A DNA stretch of 64,000 bases from Nocardia donostiensis. Lineage in GTDB: Bacteria; Actinomycetota; Actinomycetes; Mycobacteriales; Mycobacteriaceae. The translations under genes were made by a program, and so were the position numbers. Under the pieces are notes generated by a model that did not search any database, had not been told where the DNA came from, and worked only from the letters and a program-made list of their open reading frames with translations. The stretch lies in contig NZ_MUKP01000010.1 of assembly GCF_002081715.1 (NCBI RefSeq), forward strand, positions 62,001 to 126,000, given 5' to 3'. Positions 9,357-18,370 of the stretch are shown piece by piece (position 1 is the first letter of the stretch; each line of letters begins with the position of its first letter).

Positions 9357-10829
9357 CTAGTTCTCGGCCGCGGCGACCGGTTCCTTCGCCGGTGACGGGT
9401 CCGGCGCCACACCGTCATGTGCGACCAGCGCTTCCTCGCGGCCGAGGCTCGGCCCGGCGGCGAGCAGGCCGACGATCGGCCACGGGGCAGGTTCGGCCTG
9501 CTCCGGCATACCGAGGGCCTTGACCGCTTCGGCGTTCTTGATGCCGTAGCGGACGCCGGTGTCGGCGATGTAGAAGAGGCTGTCCTTGCGGGTACTGTCC
9601 GGTTCGATACCGGTGGTCTGCACGTAGGCGCCCGATCCGGGGTCCAGGTAGGCGGAGTCGGCGTTGGGGCCGGAACCGTCGGCCTGGGCCAGCGGAACCA
9701 GTTTCGCGTCGTCGGACATGGGCAGGCTCACGCCGGTGATGACCGACAGCTCGGCACGATTACCGGAGTTCTCGCTCGCCTCGGTGATGGGTTTCCAGGA
9801 CAGGCAGCTCACCGGCTGATCCTTGGCTTGCAGCAGGGTGGGCGCGGTATCGGGGTAGTCGCCGACGCGCAATGCCGAGGAGACGTTGGCCCTGGTGCGC
9901 TGGGACTGGTCGATGGTGCTGTCGGCGGAGGTCTGCGGGTTCGAGTTGCGGATGATGTCGGCGGTCAGCTCGGAGATGCGCTGCAGACCGTCACGCAGCA
10001 CCACATAGTTCTCGACCTCACCGGTGGTCACCTGCACGACTTCACCGATGCGATGGTCGCCGATCGGGTAGTCGGGGGTGGCGCCGGGATCGTCGATCCG
10101 CGGCGGAACGATCGGCAACACTTCCGGAATCGCGTTCAGCAGGCCTTCGCTGACGGGACGCGGGCTGGCACCGGTGATCTTCAACGCGTCGGTGACCGCG
10201 CGGTCGTTCATATCGACACGGGCGCGTTTGTTGTCGTAGACGAGGTAGGTGTGATCTTTGCCCTGGACGAGCAGCGCCTTACCGGAATCCATGGCCGACG
10301 CCTTGTCACCGAGCTCGGGGTCGCCTGCGATCACCGAAGTGGTGATGTCTTGGCTCCCGTCGATCTTCATCGTGTCGCACACCGACCATGGGCGGCCGTT
10401 GCCGGAGGAGTCGAAGTGCAGCGCGCCGGGTGCGCCGGGGATGCCGATCAGTGGGCCGCGGGCCTTGCTGCCGAGCTCGGATTCCTTGACGATCACCGCC
10501 TTCGGCGCGTCACCGGCGGCCAGCCGCGCCGAGGCCAGGTTCAACGTCGGGTGGACCACATCGTTGATCACCACGTACACGGCGCCGGTTTCCTTGCCGA
10601 TCAGGATCTTGTTGCTCCCGATCTTGTCCTGTGGGCGCAGCAGGGCCAGGACACCGCAGCCCGCGAGCACTACGATCGCCAGAACCAAACCGACGGCGTA
10701 GGCGCGCGACTGGGAACGCATCGGGTCGTGCAGCATTCGCACATCCCTGCGCACCAGGGCGTGCTCCATCCGGCGCACGAGAAAGCGGTAACCACTGACC
10801 TGCCACCGGGTAGTGGGCTTTGAAGGCAT
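9357..10829 (-). CDS. eccB4: ESX-4 membrane protein EccB
   Basis: EccB is a single-pass membrane protein with a large periplasmic part that caps the ESX membrane complex. The N-terminal motif WQVSGYRFLVRRMEHALVRR and HDPMRSQSR are hallmark EccB sequences. A transmembrane helix follows (residues ~47-65), then about 420 periplasmic residues with conserved VIVKESELG- and YIADTGVRYGI-like segments. The ATG at 10829 is chosen because GGAGG sits upstream; a longer frame adds 13 residues without support. It is divergent from eccE4 across 112 bases. Confidence 0.95.
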   Translation of the reverse strand: MPSKPTTRWQVSGYRFLVRRMEHALVRRDVRMLHDPMRSQSRAYAVGLVLAIVVLAGCGVLALLRPQDKIGSNKILIGKETGAVYVVINDVVHPTLNLASARLAAGDAPKAVIVKESELGSKARGPLIGIPGAPGALHFDSSGNGRPWSVCDTMKIDGSQDITTSVIAGDPELGDKASAMDSGKALLVQGKDHTYLVYDNKRARVDMNDRAVTDALKITGASPRPVSEGLLNAIPEVLPIVPPRIDDPGATPDYPIGDHRIGEVVQVTTGEVENYVVLRDGLQRISELTADIIRNSNPQTSADSTIDQSQRTRANVSSALRVGDYPDTAPTLLQAKDQPVSCLSWKPITEASENSGNRAELSVITGVSLPMSDDAKLVPLAQADGSGPNADSAYLDPGSGAYVQTTGIEPDSTRKDSLFYIADTGVRYGIKNAEAVKALGMPEQAEPAPWPIVGLLAAGPSLGREEALVAHDGVAPDPSPAKEPVAAAEN

Positions 10830-10941
10830 GATTTCCTCCCCCGAACAGTGCTCGCGTTCGCGGAACACAGTACAGTTCCCGGGGACTCTTGTTCAGCTCG
10901 GCCACAAGAATCGGCCGACACCGGGTACATGGGGGACGACG

Positions 10942-12585
10942 ATGGCCGAACCAGCTACAGCGGGGCCGGACCCACTGCTTGGTCGAATTTCGCTGCGGAA
11001 CCTGCTGATCGCGCAACTCGTCGGCCTCTTCGCTGGCGTGATCGCCCTGGTCGCTGGGCTCAACGGGTGGATCGCGCTCGGCGTGGCGGTGGTTGTCGCG
11101 CTGGTGCCGTTGACGCCGGTCGGTAAACGCGTGCTGCTGGATTGGGCTGCCACCTGGTTCGGTTATCTCGCCGAGCACGACTACGAGCTCGGTAACACGG
11201 TCGACTTCCGCGGCCCCGACGACCGCTCGCTCGGCCTGTACTGGGACGGCAGCCGGGTGGTGACCGTCGTGGAGGTGCTCGCCCCGAAAGGCGGACTGAC
11301 CCGGATCGCGCGCAGCACCGTGCACGCCTCGCATCTGCTGCCGCTGCCCGAACTGGCGCAGTGCCTCACCCAGCACGACATTCTGCTCAGCGGGATCGAC
11401 ATCATCAGCCACGGCCACCGCAGCCGGGCGGGCACGCCTGCGGGCAAGATCTACGAATCGTTGCTCGGCCCGCTGCCCGCTACCGCGCACCGGACGGTGT
11501 GGCTGGCCATCAGTTTCGATGCCGTGGCCTGTCCGGGCGCGGTGGCCAGGCGCGGCGGCGGCAACGAGGGCGCGTCCCGGGTGGTCACCATCGCGACCCA
11601 GCGCATCATGCGCACGCTGGAAGACGCCGACTGCAACGCCCGCATCCTCACCGCATCCGAGATCCGCCGGGCGGTCCTGCAGCTGACCGAGGGCTTCGAC
11701 CCGCGCGAACTTACTCATCGCTGGCGGTACGCCGAACTCGGCAACAATGTCAACGTCGGTAGCGCGATCGATCCGAAACATCTCGGCTCGGATGTGCTCG
11801 CTCAACTCTGGGTCGCCCCGTCGCGCGGTACCACGGTCGCGGTGCGGCTGCGGCCGGGCCGGTCGGCGGAATCGGTGAAAATCGGTGCGGCCTGGCGGCT
11901 CACCGCGCGCGATCTGCCCGACCAGCTCGATATCGACGGCATGGTGTCGATGAACGGACGCCACCGCGACAGTTTGCTCGCCCATCTGCCGATCGCGGTA
12001 CCCGGTGTTGACGACACCGTCCCGATGAGCGAGTATCCGATCGACACCATCGGCGCGCTGCATCTGCCGTCGTCGGGCTGTGGCCAGCTGATCGGCTCCG
12101 ACGCGGAGGGCAACGGCGTCGCGGTGCGCATCATCGGCGCCGGTATCTCCACCGTGTATGTGGCCGGTGAGCTGTACCTGGCGCAGCAGCTGGTGTTCCG
12201 TGCGCTCGCCGTCGGCGAACGGGTGCTGATCCGCACCGACCGCGCGCACGCCTGGGAAAACCTGGTCAGCACCATCGGCAACCCGGAGCGGTTGACCATC
12301 GCCGTGGAAACCCACCAGTCGGATGCCGGTTTCACCGCCGCTGTGGTCGACGGGGTGCTCGCGCCAGCCCCGCACGCCGGTGTCACCACCATCTACCTCA
12401 CCGGCGACCCGATGGGCTGGCCTGCGACCAAACCGGACCTGGCGATCCATCAACCCGGGGCCATCGGCAACCATGTGGTGTTGCGGACCGGAACCACGCA
12501 GGTCGACCTCAACCTGGTGTCGATTCCGCGTGAGTCGACCTATATCGGCCAACCGCGCGGGCAGCGCACGATGGCGCACCAGTAA
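10942..12585 (+). CDS. eccE4: ESX-4 membrane protein EccE
   Basis: The 547-residue product begins MAEPATAGPDPLLGRIS, then has two transmembrane helices (LLIAQLVGLFAGVIALVAG and ALGVAVVVALVPL) and a long cytosolic/periplasmic domain with the EccE pattern (LAEHDYELG near residue 77, LLGPLPATAHRTVWLA in the middle). EccE sits at the edge of the ESX membrane complex next to EccB, EccC and EccD. The start is set by GGGGGA at 10931-10936. M. tuberculosis ESX-4 lacks an adjacent eccE; its presence here gives a complete set of membrane components, as in some non-tuberculous mycobacteria and other Mycobacteriales. Confidence 0.9.
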   Translation: MAEPATAGPDPLLGRISLRNLLIAQLVGLFAGVIALVAGLNGWIALGVAVVVALVPLTPVGKRVLLDWAATWFGYLAEHDYELGNTVDFRGPDDRSLGLYWDGSRVVTVVEVLAPKGGLTRIARSTVHASHLLPLPELAQCLTQHDILLSGIDIISHGHRSRAGTPAGKIYESLLGPLPATAHRTVWLAISFDAVACPGAVARRGGGNEGASRVVTIATQRIMRTLEDADCNARILTASEIRRAVLQLTEGFDPRELTHRWRYAELGNNVNVGSAIDPKHLGSDVLAQLWVAPSRGTTVAVRLRPGRSAESVKIGAAWRLTARDLPDQLDIDGMVSMNGRHRDSLLAHLPIAVPGVDDTVPMSEYPIDTIGALHLPSSGCGQLIGSDAEGNGVAVRIIGAGISTVYVAGELYLAQQLVFRALAVGERVLIRTDRAHAWENLVSTIGNPERLTIAVETHQSDAGFTAAVVDGVLAPAPHAGVTTIYLTGDPMGWPATKPDLAIHQPGAIGNHVVLRTGTTQVDLNLVSIPRESTYIGQPRGQRTMAHQ

Positions 12586-12588
12586 CGA

Positions 12589-12617
12589 GCACGGGTCTTT
12601 CGGCCGCCGATCCGTGC
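12589..12617 (+). terminator. hairpin after eccE4
   Basis: GCACGGGTC pairs with GATCCGTGC (9 bp, one wobble) around an 11-base loop, starting four bases after the eccE4 stop. Confidence 0.5.
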
Positions 12618-12684
12618 AAGCCTTCTAGTCCGAGAAGCCCCGATCGACCAGCATCATCACGAGACGCACAGCCATTTCTTCGGT

Positions 12685-13245
12685 TCAGCCCGGGTAAGGA
12701 TCCTCGGACCGGGCGGAACGCAATACCCTTCCCCACCAGTTCAATTGGCGCAGCATGCGTTCCGCCGCATCGATGGCTGCACCGTCGTCGGTATCGCCCG
12801 CCGCATCGAACTTCTTCTTGGCCTGATGGAAGCTCACGGTTTCACGGACCGACACCATATGGATTTCCGCAACCACCTGCCGCAACTGTTCGACCGCGCG
12901 CAGACCGCCGGACAGTCCGCCGTAGGAGATGAAACCGATCGGTTTCGCGCGCCATTCGTGTTTGGCGCTGTCGAACGCGGTTTTCAGCGAGGCAGGGTAG
13001 CCGTGGTTGTACTCGGAGGTGACGACAGCGAACGCGTCGGCGCAGGCGAGACGCTCACGGAAGCGCAGCACGTCGGGGGTGTCGGTGAGATCGAGCGGTA
13101 GCGGAGTGTCGATCAGATCGATGACCCCGGTGTCGAACTCGGTGTGGGCGCGCGTGGTGCGCAGGAACCAGTCGGCGACGATCGGAGCGAACCGTTGCGG
13201 CCGCACACTGGCCACGATGACCTCGAGTCGCAGCGGGGTGTCCAC
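12685..13245 (-). CDS. NADPH-dependent FMN reductase family protein
   Basis: This 186-residue flavodoxin-fold protein is likely a soluble NAD(P)H:FMN or quinone reductase. It starts with the strand-loop LRLEVIVASVRPQRFAP that binds the FMN phosphate and has TSEYNHGYPASLKTAFD, the FMN-ring motif of the family. A GTG start at 13245 has GGAGGT upstream. It stands alone downstream of eccE4 in convergent orientation. The physiological substrate cannot be told from the sequence. Confidence 0.85.
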   Translation of the reverse strand: MDTPLRLEVIVASVRPQRFAPIVADWFLRTTRAHTEFDTGVIDLIDTPLPLDLTDTPDVLRFRERLACADAFAVVTSEYNHGYPASLKTAFDSAKHEWRAKPIGFISYGGLSGGLRAVEQLRQVVAEIHMVSVRETVSFHQAKKKFDAAGDTDDGAAIDAAERMLRQLNWWGRVLRSARSEDPYPG

Positions 13246-13279
13246 GGCGCGAGCCTACCTCCGCCGCACCCGCTGCGGT

Positions 13280-14089
13280 TCAGGGCAGCTCGAACGGCAG
13301 CGACACTCCCGCGTGTACCCGGCAGCTCTCGCAGGTGTCGTTGTCCTCGACAGCCGATATCGCTTGCCGAATCAACTGTTTGAACGGGCCGATATTGCGT
13401 TCGAATTCGGCGAACACATCCGCTGCGCGCACCCCGTCGCCGTCCGCCACACCGGCGTCCAGATCGGTCACCAAAGCGACCGGCGCATAACACATTTCCA
13501 GTTCGCGGGCCAGCACAGCCTCCGGATGACCTGTCATGTTCACCAGCTCCCAGCCCTGGGCGGCGAACCAGCGGCTTTCGGCGCGGGTGGAGAACCGCGG
13601 TCCCTCGACCACGACCATGGTCCCGGATTCACGCACCGGCATCCGGTCGCTCGCCGCGGACGCCACAACCCCGCGCAGTTGCGCGCAGTACGGGTCGGCG
13701 AAATAGACGTGCACCCCGCCGCCGTCGAAATATGTCTGGGCGCGCCCCGAGGTGCGATCGACCAACTGGTCGGGCACAACCACCGTGCCCGGCCCCCAAT
13801 CGGGGCGCAGGCTGCCCACCGCGCACGGGGCAAGCACCCGGCGTACGCCCACCGAACGCAACGCCCACATATTCGCCTGGTACGGCAGCGTGTGCGGCGA
13901 GTATTCGTGGCGGCGGCCGTGGCGCGGCAGGAAGGCGACCGCGCGTCCCTCGACCGTCCCGATCGCGATGGGGGCACTCGGGGCACCGTATGGGGTGTCC
14001 ACTTCGACGGTGTGGGCCTCGTCATCGAAGAAGTCGTAGAAACCGCTGCCGCCGATGACGGCGAGCGCGGGGCGCGGCTGCGAAGTCAT
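13280..14089 (-). CDS. mtnP: S-methyl-5'-thioadenosine phosphorylase
   Basis: The 269-residue enzyme would cleave methylthioadenosine with phosphate to adenine and methylthioribose-1-phosphate in methionine salvage. It begins with the phosphate-binding GGSGFYDF and carries LPRHGRRHEYSPHTLPYQAN and NMTGHPEAVLARE, both typical of MTAP/PNP family II. The short strand with LVTDLDAGV supplies the purine-site Asp that favours 6-aminopurines, so MTA rather than inosine is expected. I start at the ATG at 14089 because the fold begins there; the upstream extension is Arg-rich and unlike the family. The gene is divergent from the CsoR-like gene. Confidence 0.9.
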   Translation of the reverse strand: MTSQPRPALAVIGGSGFYDFFDDEAHTVEVDTPYGAPSAPIAIGTVEGRAVAFLPRHGRRHEYSPHTLPYQANMWALRSVGVRRVLAPCAVGSLRPDWGPGTVVVPDQLVDRTSGRAQTYFDGGGVHVYFADPYCAQLRGVVASAASDRMPVRESGTMVVVEGPRFSTRAESRWFAAQGWELVNMTGHPEAVLARELEMCYAPVALVTDLDAGVADGDGVRAADVFAEFERNIGPFKQLIRQAISAVEDNDTCESCRVHAGVSLPFELP

Positions 14090-14206
14090 ATCGCTGATTC
14101 TCTCGCCGCGCGGGCAGTGCTCGCCGCCGGGGCGCCTTGCGGGTCCTGCAGCTGCACAGCAGGGCCGGACGCGGCTACCCTTCGACCTGCGGGCGTCTCG
14201 TGACAA

Positions 14207-14241
14207 CCCACCCCACCCCCTGTACCCTGGGGGGGTATAAG
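14207..14241 (+). promoter_or_regulatory. candidate CsoR-type operator and -10
   Basis: A G/C-tract dyad (ACCCCC at 14215-14220, GGGGGGGT at 14229-14236) leads directly into TATAAG at 14236-14241, a likely -10 hexamer. CsoR-family repressors bind such C-tract/G-tract dyads. The site lies 40-74 bases upstream of the CsoR-like gene, which fits autoregulation. Confidence 0.5.
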
Positions 14242-14280
14242 AAACCGATGCCGACCGAACCGGCAGCAAGGAGACAGTCG

Positions 14281-14643
14281 GTGACCTCAACCCGATCCAC
14301 CCACGCCGATACTTCCTCGGCCGGCGAGCATACCGTCGACATGACCGAGCACGCCGGGCATGGTTACATCACCGCCAAGGACGACTACCTCAAACGCCTG
14401 CGCCGCATCGAGGGCCAAGCCCGCGGCCTGCAGCGCATGGTCGAGGAAGAGAAATACTGTATCGATATCCTCACCCAGGTCGCTGCGATGACGAAGGCCC
14501 TGCAGGCGGTCTCGATGGGCCTGCTGGAAGACCACCTGAGCCATTGCGTCCTCGACGCGGCGGTCGCGGGCGGTCCCGAGGCCGAGGCCAAGATCAAAGA
14601 GGCCACCGACGCCATCGCCCGCCTGGTTCGCATCAGCGGGTAG
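14281..14643 (+). CDS. csoR: CsoR-family metal-sensing repressor
   Basis: The 120-residue all-helical protein belongs to the CsoR/RcnR family of metal-responsive repressors. The copper-site pattern is intact: Cys60, His85 and Cys89, with spacing C-x24-H-x3-C, inside YLKRLRRIEGQARGL and EDHLSHCV. This points to Cu(I) sensing rather than nickel or sulfide. The GTG start at 14281 is preceded by AAGGAGA. An ATG at 14248 is a less likely start. No copper exporter or chaperone gene follows, so the regulon beyond itself is not visible here. Confidence 0.9.
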   Translation: MTSTRSTHADTSSAGEHTVDMTEHAGHGYITAKDDYLKRLRRIEGQARGLQRMVEEEKYCIDILTQVAAMTKALQAVSMGLLEDHLSHCVLDAAVAGGPEAEAKIKEATDAIARLVRISG

Positions 14644-14657
14644 CGGACGCCCACCAT

Positions 14658-14689
14658 GGCCCTGATCGGTCATACGGCTGATCGGGGCC
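14658..14689. terminator. bidirectional hairpin between csoR-like and LLM genes
   Basis: GGCCCTGATC pairs with GATCGGGGCC (10 bp with one G-T) around a 12-base loop, in the 69-base gap between two convergent genes. It could end both transcripts. Confidence 0.6.
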
Positions 14690-14712
14690 AGTGCGGTTCT
14701 CGCGGAGGCGGG

Positions 14713-15543
14713 TCAGGAAGTCTTGGTGAGCAAAGGCGCCAGGGTACGCAGGGCGCCGAGATAATCGTCGCCGAGCGGCTGCAGGGCGATATGGTCCGCG
14801 CCGGCATCCAGGTGCGCAATGAGCCGGGCGGCGATCTGTTCCGGCGTGCCGTGCACGGCGAGGGTGTCGATCAGGCGGTCGCTGCCGGGTTCGGCGAGGT
14901 CCTCCTCGGTGAAACCGAAGCGGCGCAGGTTGTTCAGGTAGTTGCGCAGGCCGAGATACATGTGCACGGCCTGCCTGCCGACTTCGCGGGCGCGTTCGGG
15001 GTCGTTGTCGAGCACCAGCTTCTGCTCGGCGACCAGCAGCGCGGAACCGACCACCTCACGGGCTTTCGCGGTGTGCTCCGGTGGGGCCAGGTAAGGCAGG
15101 GCGCCCGCGCTGCGGTCGCGGGACAGCTCCAGTACCCGGGGACCGAGCGCGGCCAGCGCGCGGCTGTTCTTCGGCACCCCGGCCGCGTCGAGTTCGTCGA
15201 GGTATTCGACGAGCGCGTCATAGGGTTTGCGGTACGGTGCGTTGGCTTCGGGGTGACCGACGCCGACTCCGAGCAGGAAACGACCGGGGAACCGCTGCTC
15301 GATCCGATGGAACGATTCGGCGACATCCTTCGCCGGAACGGTCCAGATGTTGACGATGCTGGTGCCGACCTGCAACGTGTCGGTCGCTTCCAGCAGCGAT
15401 TCGACAACCGGCAGATCCGCGGGCGGCGAGCCGCCGAGCCACAGCGCGCTGTAACCGAGTTTCTCCAGTTCAGCTGCTTCCTCCGGGGTGAACCCCCGGT
15501 AGAAGCGCCACACTCCAAAGCGTCCCAGACCGTTGAATGCCAT
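14713..15543 (-). CDS. LLM-class F420-dependent oxidoreductase
   Basis: The 276-residue protein is a luciferase-like TIM-barrel oxidoreductase. The start GRFGVWRFYRGFTPEEAAELEKLGY, the TSIVNIWT strand and FLLGVGVGHPEAN match the family of actinobacterial F420-dependent enzymes (MSMEG_4141 type). F420H2 is the expected hydride donor in this lineage, but the substrate is unknown. It is slightly shorter than many LLM proteins and appears complete. Confidence 0.85.
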   Translation of the reverse strand: MAFNGLGRFGVWRFYRGFTPEEAAELEKLGYSALWLGGSPPADLPVVESLLEATDTLQVGTSIVNIWTVPAKDVAESFHRIEQRFPGRFLLGVGVGHPEANAPYRKPYDALVEYLDELDAAGVPKNSRALAALGPRVLELSRDRSAGALPYLAPPEHTAKAREVVGSALLVAEQKLVLDNDPERAREVGRQAVHMYLGLRNYLNNLRRFGFTEEDLAEPGSDRLIDTLAVHGTPEQIAARLIAHLDAGADHIALQPLGDDYLGALRTLAPLLTKTS

Positions 15544-15599
15544 ACCCGCTGAACCTCCTCGCAGTGTTCGCTATTCCACGCTCGCCGCCCCGCAGGCTA

Positions 15600-15623
15600 C
15601 CGAACGGCCGGATACCCGTTCGG
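15600..15623 (-). terminator. hairpin after truA
   Basis: CCGAACGG pairs perfectly with CCGTTCGG around an 8-base loop, 24 bases beyond the truA stop. Confidence 0.55.
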
Positions 15624-15647
15624 CGATCTCGCCAACCAGCCGTGCGG

Positions 15648-16547
15648 CTACTCCGCTCCGCCGCAGCATCCTCCTGCGGACACCGGTACCGAACGCATCT
15701 CTCTGGTCTGCGCGTTCCGTGCCGCCAACTCCCCCTCCTCGGGATAGTCGACGGCGATGAGGCTGAGTCCGTGGGCGGGGGCTACGGTCACCGAACTGGA
15801 ACGCTGCCGTTCTTCGAGCAGACCGGCCACCCAGCCGGGCGTGCGGCGACCCTCCCCCACCGCGAGAACCGCGCCGACCAAACTGCGGACCATCGACCAG
15901 CAGAACGCGTCGGCGCTGACATACGCGCAAAGCTGTTCACCCGCACGGACCCAGTCGAAACGCTGTAGTTCGCGGATCGTGGTCGCGCCCTCGCGGCGGC
16001 GGCAGAAGGCGGCGAAATCGTGCAACCCAAGCAGTGTCCGCGACGCGGCACGCATCGCCTCCAGATCCACCGGACGGCAGGGCACCACGCTGCGTGCCGA
16101 CAACGGCGAGGCCCCGTAGGGCGCGGTGGTCAGGCGGTACACGTAATGGCGCCGGATCGCGGAGAACCTGGCATCGAAATCAGTGCTCACCTGACTGATA
16201 CCGGTGATACGAACATCCTTCGGCAGGAACCGCGCCATCCGGTGCAGCAGCTTGTCGGCGTCGATATCAGCGGAAGTATCGAAATGCGCGACTTGCCCTT
16301 CGGCGTGCACACCCGCATCGGTTCGCCCGGCCACGGTCAGCTGCAACGGCTCGCGCAGCACCTTGCTCAGCGACTCCTCCAGGACACCCTGTACGGTCCG
16401 CAGCCCGGGTTGACGCGCCCAGCCGAGAAAATCGGTGCCGTCGTAGCTGATGTCAAGTCGAACCCGTACTGGTGACGGCGCGCCGGGGCTGCCGGCGCCC
16501 TGGGCCGGCTCAGGCGTATCCGCCGGCGAACGATCCGCAACATTCAT
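15648..16547 (-). CDS. truA: tRNA pseudouridine(38-40) synthase TruA
   Basis: This 299-residue enzyme makes pseudouridine at positions 38-40 of tRNA anticodon arms. The core begins with [18 protein letters not shown] and has the catalytic Asp in GRTDAGVHA, followed by EGQVAHFDT. There is an N-terminal Pro/Ala-rich extension of about 25 residues and a Cys/Gly-rich tail ([10 protein letters not shown]). The ATG at 16547 is preferred to the adjacent GTG because AGGAGG then has a workable spacing. It follows rplQ, as in mycobacteria, but a strong hairpin lies between them. Confidence 0.95.
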   Translation of the reverse strand: MNVADRSPADTPEPAQGAGSPGAPSPVRVRLDISYDGTDFLGWARQPGLRTVQGVLEESLSKVLREPLQLTVAGRTDAGVHAEGQVAHFDTSADIDADKLLHRMARFLPKDVRITGISQVSTDFDARFSAIRRHYVYRLTTAPYGASPLSARSVVPCRPVDLEAMRAASRTLLGLHDFAAFCRRREGATTIRELQRFDWVRAGEQLCAYVSADAFCWSMVRSLVGAVLAVGEGRRTPGWVAGLLEERQRSSSVTVAPAHGLSLIAVDYPEEGELAARNAQTREMRSVPVSAGGCCGGAE

Positions 16548-16566
16548 CACGCCTCCTGGAAACGAA

Positions 16567-16602
16567 CGAGCCCGCCGACCCGGTGTTCGGGCGGCGGGCT
16601 CG
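16567..16602 (-). terminator. strong hairpin between rplQ and truA
   Basis: CGAGCCCGCCG pairs perfectly with CGGCGGGCTCG (11 bp) around a 14-base loop, between the rplQ stop and the truA start. It probably ends most ribosomal-operon transcripts and lowers read-through into truA. Confidence 0.75.
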
Positions 16603-16636
16603 TACGGCGATTACCGACGCAAGTCGGATGACCGAC

Positions 16637-17158
16637 TCACGCCTTGTCGTCGGCCTTCTCGCCGTCGGCGGTCTCGGCCTCGGCGGCAGGAGCCTCGGCC
16701 GCCTCGTCGGTCTTGTCCTCGGCGGCAGGCGCTTCCTGAGGCTGCTCAGTCTTCTGCGACGCGGCAACACGGCGGGCACGATCGGCCTCGTTGGTCACGG
16801 TCTGCTCCCGGACCAGCTCGATGATCGCCATCGGCGCGTTGTCACCCTTGCGGGGCAGCGTCTTGATGATCCGGGTGTAGCCGCCGTTGCGGCCGGCGAA
16901 CGACGGGCCGATCTCGGCGAAGAGATCGTGCACGACGTCCTTGTTCCGGATCACCTTGAGCACCTCGCGCCGGTCGGCGAGGGTACCGGCCTTGGCCTTG
17001 GTGACGAGCCGCTCGGCGTAGGGGCGCAGCGCCTTCGCCTTGGCCTCGGTGGTCGTGATCCGACCGTGCTCGAAGAGCGCCGTGGCCAGGTTGGCGAAAA
17101 TCGCCTTCTGGTGCGACGCCGACCCGCCGAAGCGAGCACCCTTCTTGGGCTTGGGCAT
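16637..17158 (-). CDS. rplQ: 50S ribosomal protein L17
   Basis: The 173-residue L17 lines the polypeptide exit region of the large subunit. The core (residues 1-120) has [19 protein letters not shown] and [20 protein letters not shown]-terminal tail of about 50 residues, rich in Ala, Glu and Asp, follows; such acidic tails are usual in Mycobacteriales L17. It is the last gene of the block transcribed from infA. Confidence 0.98.
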   Translation of the reverse strand: MPKPKKGARFGGSASHQKAIFANLATALFEHGRITTTEAKAKALRPYAERLVTKAKAGTLADRREVLKVIRNKDVVHDLFAEIGPSFAGRNGGYTRIIKTLPRKGDNAPMAIIELVREQTVTNEADRARRVAASQKTEQPQEAPAAEDKTDEAAEAPAAEAETADGEKADDKA

Positions 17159-17183
17159 TGTGGGTTCTCCTTGTATAAGACCC

Positions 17184-17203
17184 CCCGGGGCGCCTACCCC
17201 GGG
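17184..17203 (-). terminator. hairpin between rpoA and rplQ
   Basis: CCCGGGG pairs with CCCCGGG around a 6-base loop in the 51-base spacer. It has no T-run, so it is more likely an attenuator or RNA-stability element than a full stop. Confidence 0.4.
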
Positions 17204-17209
17204 TCGGGC

Positions 17210-18268
17210 CTAGAGCTGTTCGGTTTCGGCGTAGTCCTGCTCGCCGCCGTCGTTATCGCTGAAAGTGCCGCTGTCGGACCAGGTTCCGGTGTTCGCGTCG
17301 TAGCCGACCACGCTGGACGGATCGAACGAAGCCGGGCTGTCCTTGAGGGACAGGCCGAGCGCGTGCAGCTTGACCTTGACCTCGTCGATGGATTTCTGGC
17401 CGAAGTTGCGGATGTCCAGCAGATCCGATTCGGTGCGTGCCACCAGCTCGCCGACGGTGTGCACACCCTCGCGCTTGAGGCAGTTGTAGGACCGGACCGT
17501 CAGATCCAGATCCTCGATCGGCAGCCCGAACGAGGCGATGTGATCCGCCTCGGCAGGCGAAGGACCGATCTCGATGCCTTCGGCTTCGACGTTCAGCTCA
17601 CGGGCCAGGCCGAACAGCTCGACCAGGGTCTTGCCCGCCGAAGCGAGCGCATCCCGCGCGCTGATGGAGTTCTTGGTCTCCACGTCCAGGATGAGCCGGT
17701 CGAAGTCGGTGCGCTGCTCGACACGGGTGGCCTCGACCTTGTAGGTCACCTTGAGGACCGGTGAGTAGATCGAGTCCACCGGGATCCGGCCGATCTCCGC
17801 ACCGGAAGCCTTGTTCTGCACCGCAGGGACGTAACCGCGACCGCGCTCGACGACGAGCTCGATCTCCAGCCTGCCCTTGTCGTTCAGGGTGGCGATATGC
17901 ATATCCGGGTTGTGCACGACAACACCCGACGGCGGCACGATGTCATCGGCCGTCACGGTCCCCGGGCCCTGCTTGCGCAGGTACATGGTGACCGGCTCGT
18001 CCTCCTCCGAGGACACGACCAGGCCCTTGAGGTTCAAGATGATGTCGGTGACATCTTCCTTCACACCGGGAACGGTGGTGAACTCGTGCAGAACTCCGTC
18101 GATGCGGATGCTGGTCACCGCGGCCCCCGGAATCGAGGACAGCAGGGTGCGCCGCAGTGAGTTGCCGAGGGTGTAACCGAAGCCGGGCTCCAGCGGTTCG
18201 ATGGTGAACCTGGAGCGGTTCTCGGCGACGACCTCTTCGGTCAGCGTCGGACGCTGGGAAATCAGCAT
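17210..18268 (-). CDS. rpoA: RNA polymerase subunit alpha
   Basis: The 352-residue alpha subunit dimerises to start RNA polymerase assembly. The N-terminal assembly domain starts [12 protein letters not shown] and carries [20 protein letters not shown]; the C-terminal DNA/activator-binding domain has [18 protein letters not shown] and [16 protein letters not shown] short acidic tail follows. The ATG at 18268 is chosen over the one three codons upstream because AAGGAGG is then properly spaced. Confidence 0.99.
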   Translation of the reverse strand: MLISQRPTLTEEVVAENRSRFTIEPLEPGFGYTLGNSLRRTLLSSIPGAAVTSIRIDGVLHEFTTVPGVKEDVTDIILNLKGLVVSSEEDEPVTMYLRKQGPGTVTADDIVPPSGVVVHNPDMHIATLNDKGRLEIELVVERGRGYVPAVQNKASGAEIGRIPVDSIYSPVLKVTYKVEATRVEQRTDFDRLILDVETKNSISARDALASAGKTLVELFGLARELNVEAEGIEIGPSPAEADHIASFGLPIEDLDLTVRSYNCLKREGVHTVGELVARTESDLLDIRNFGQKSIDEVKVKLHALGLSLKDSPASFDPSSVVGYDANTGTWSDSGTFSDNDGGEQDYAETEQL

Positions 18269-18322
18269 GTGGATCATCCTCCTTGTGGGCGCCCGCTATT
18301 TGACGCCCTCGTTCTGGGGGTT

Positions 18323-18355
18323 GTGCGTGATCGCCCGGGATGGGCGACCACGCAC
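18323..18355 (-). terminator. long hairpin between rpsD and rpoA
   Basis: GTGCGTGATCGCCC pairs with GGGCGACCACGCAC (14 bp with one mismatch) around loop GGGAT. It sits 16 bases after the rpsD stop. As rpoA continues the operon, partial termination or an attenuation/processing role is more likely than a full stop. Confidence 0.5.
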
Positions 18356-18370
18356 CAGCGGCACCAGCCG

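Noticed and set aside
9417..10823. Plus-strand frame opposite eccB4
   Set aside because: It is fully contained within eccB4, with no recognisable product.
18323..18355. Full transcription stop between rpsD and rpoA
   Set aside because: rpoA and rplQ have no other obvious promoter and normally share the operon, so partial attenuation is more likely.
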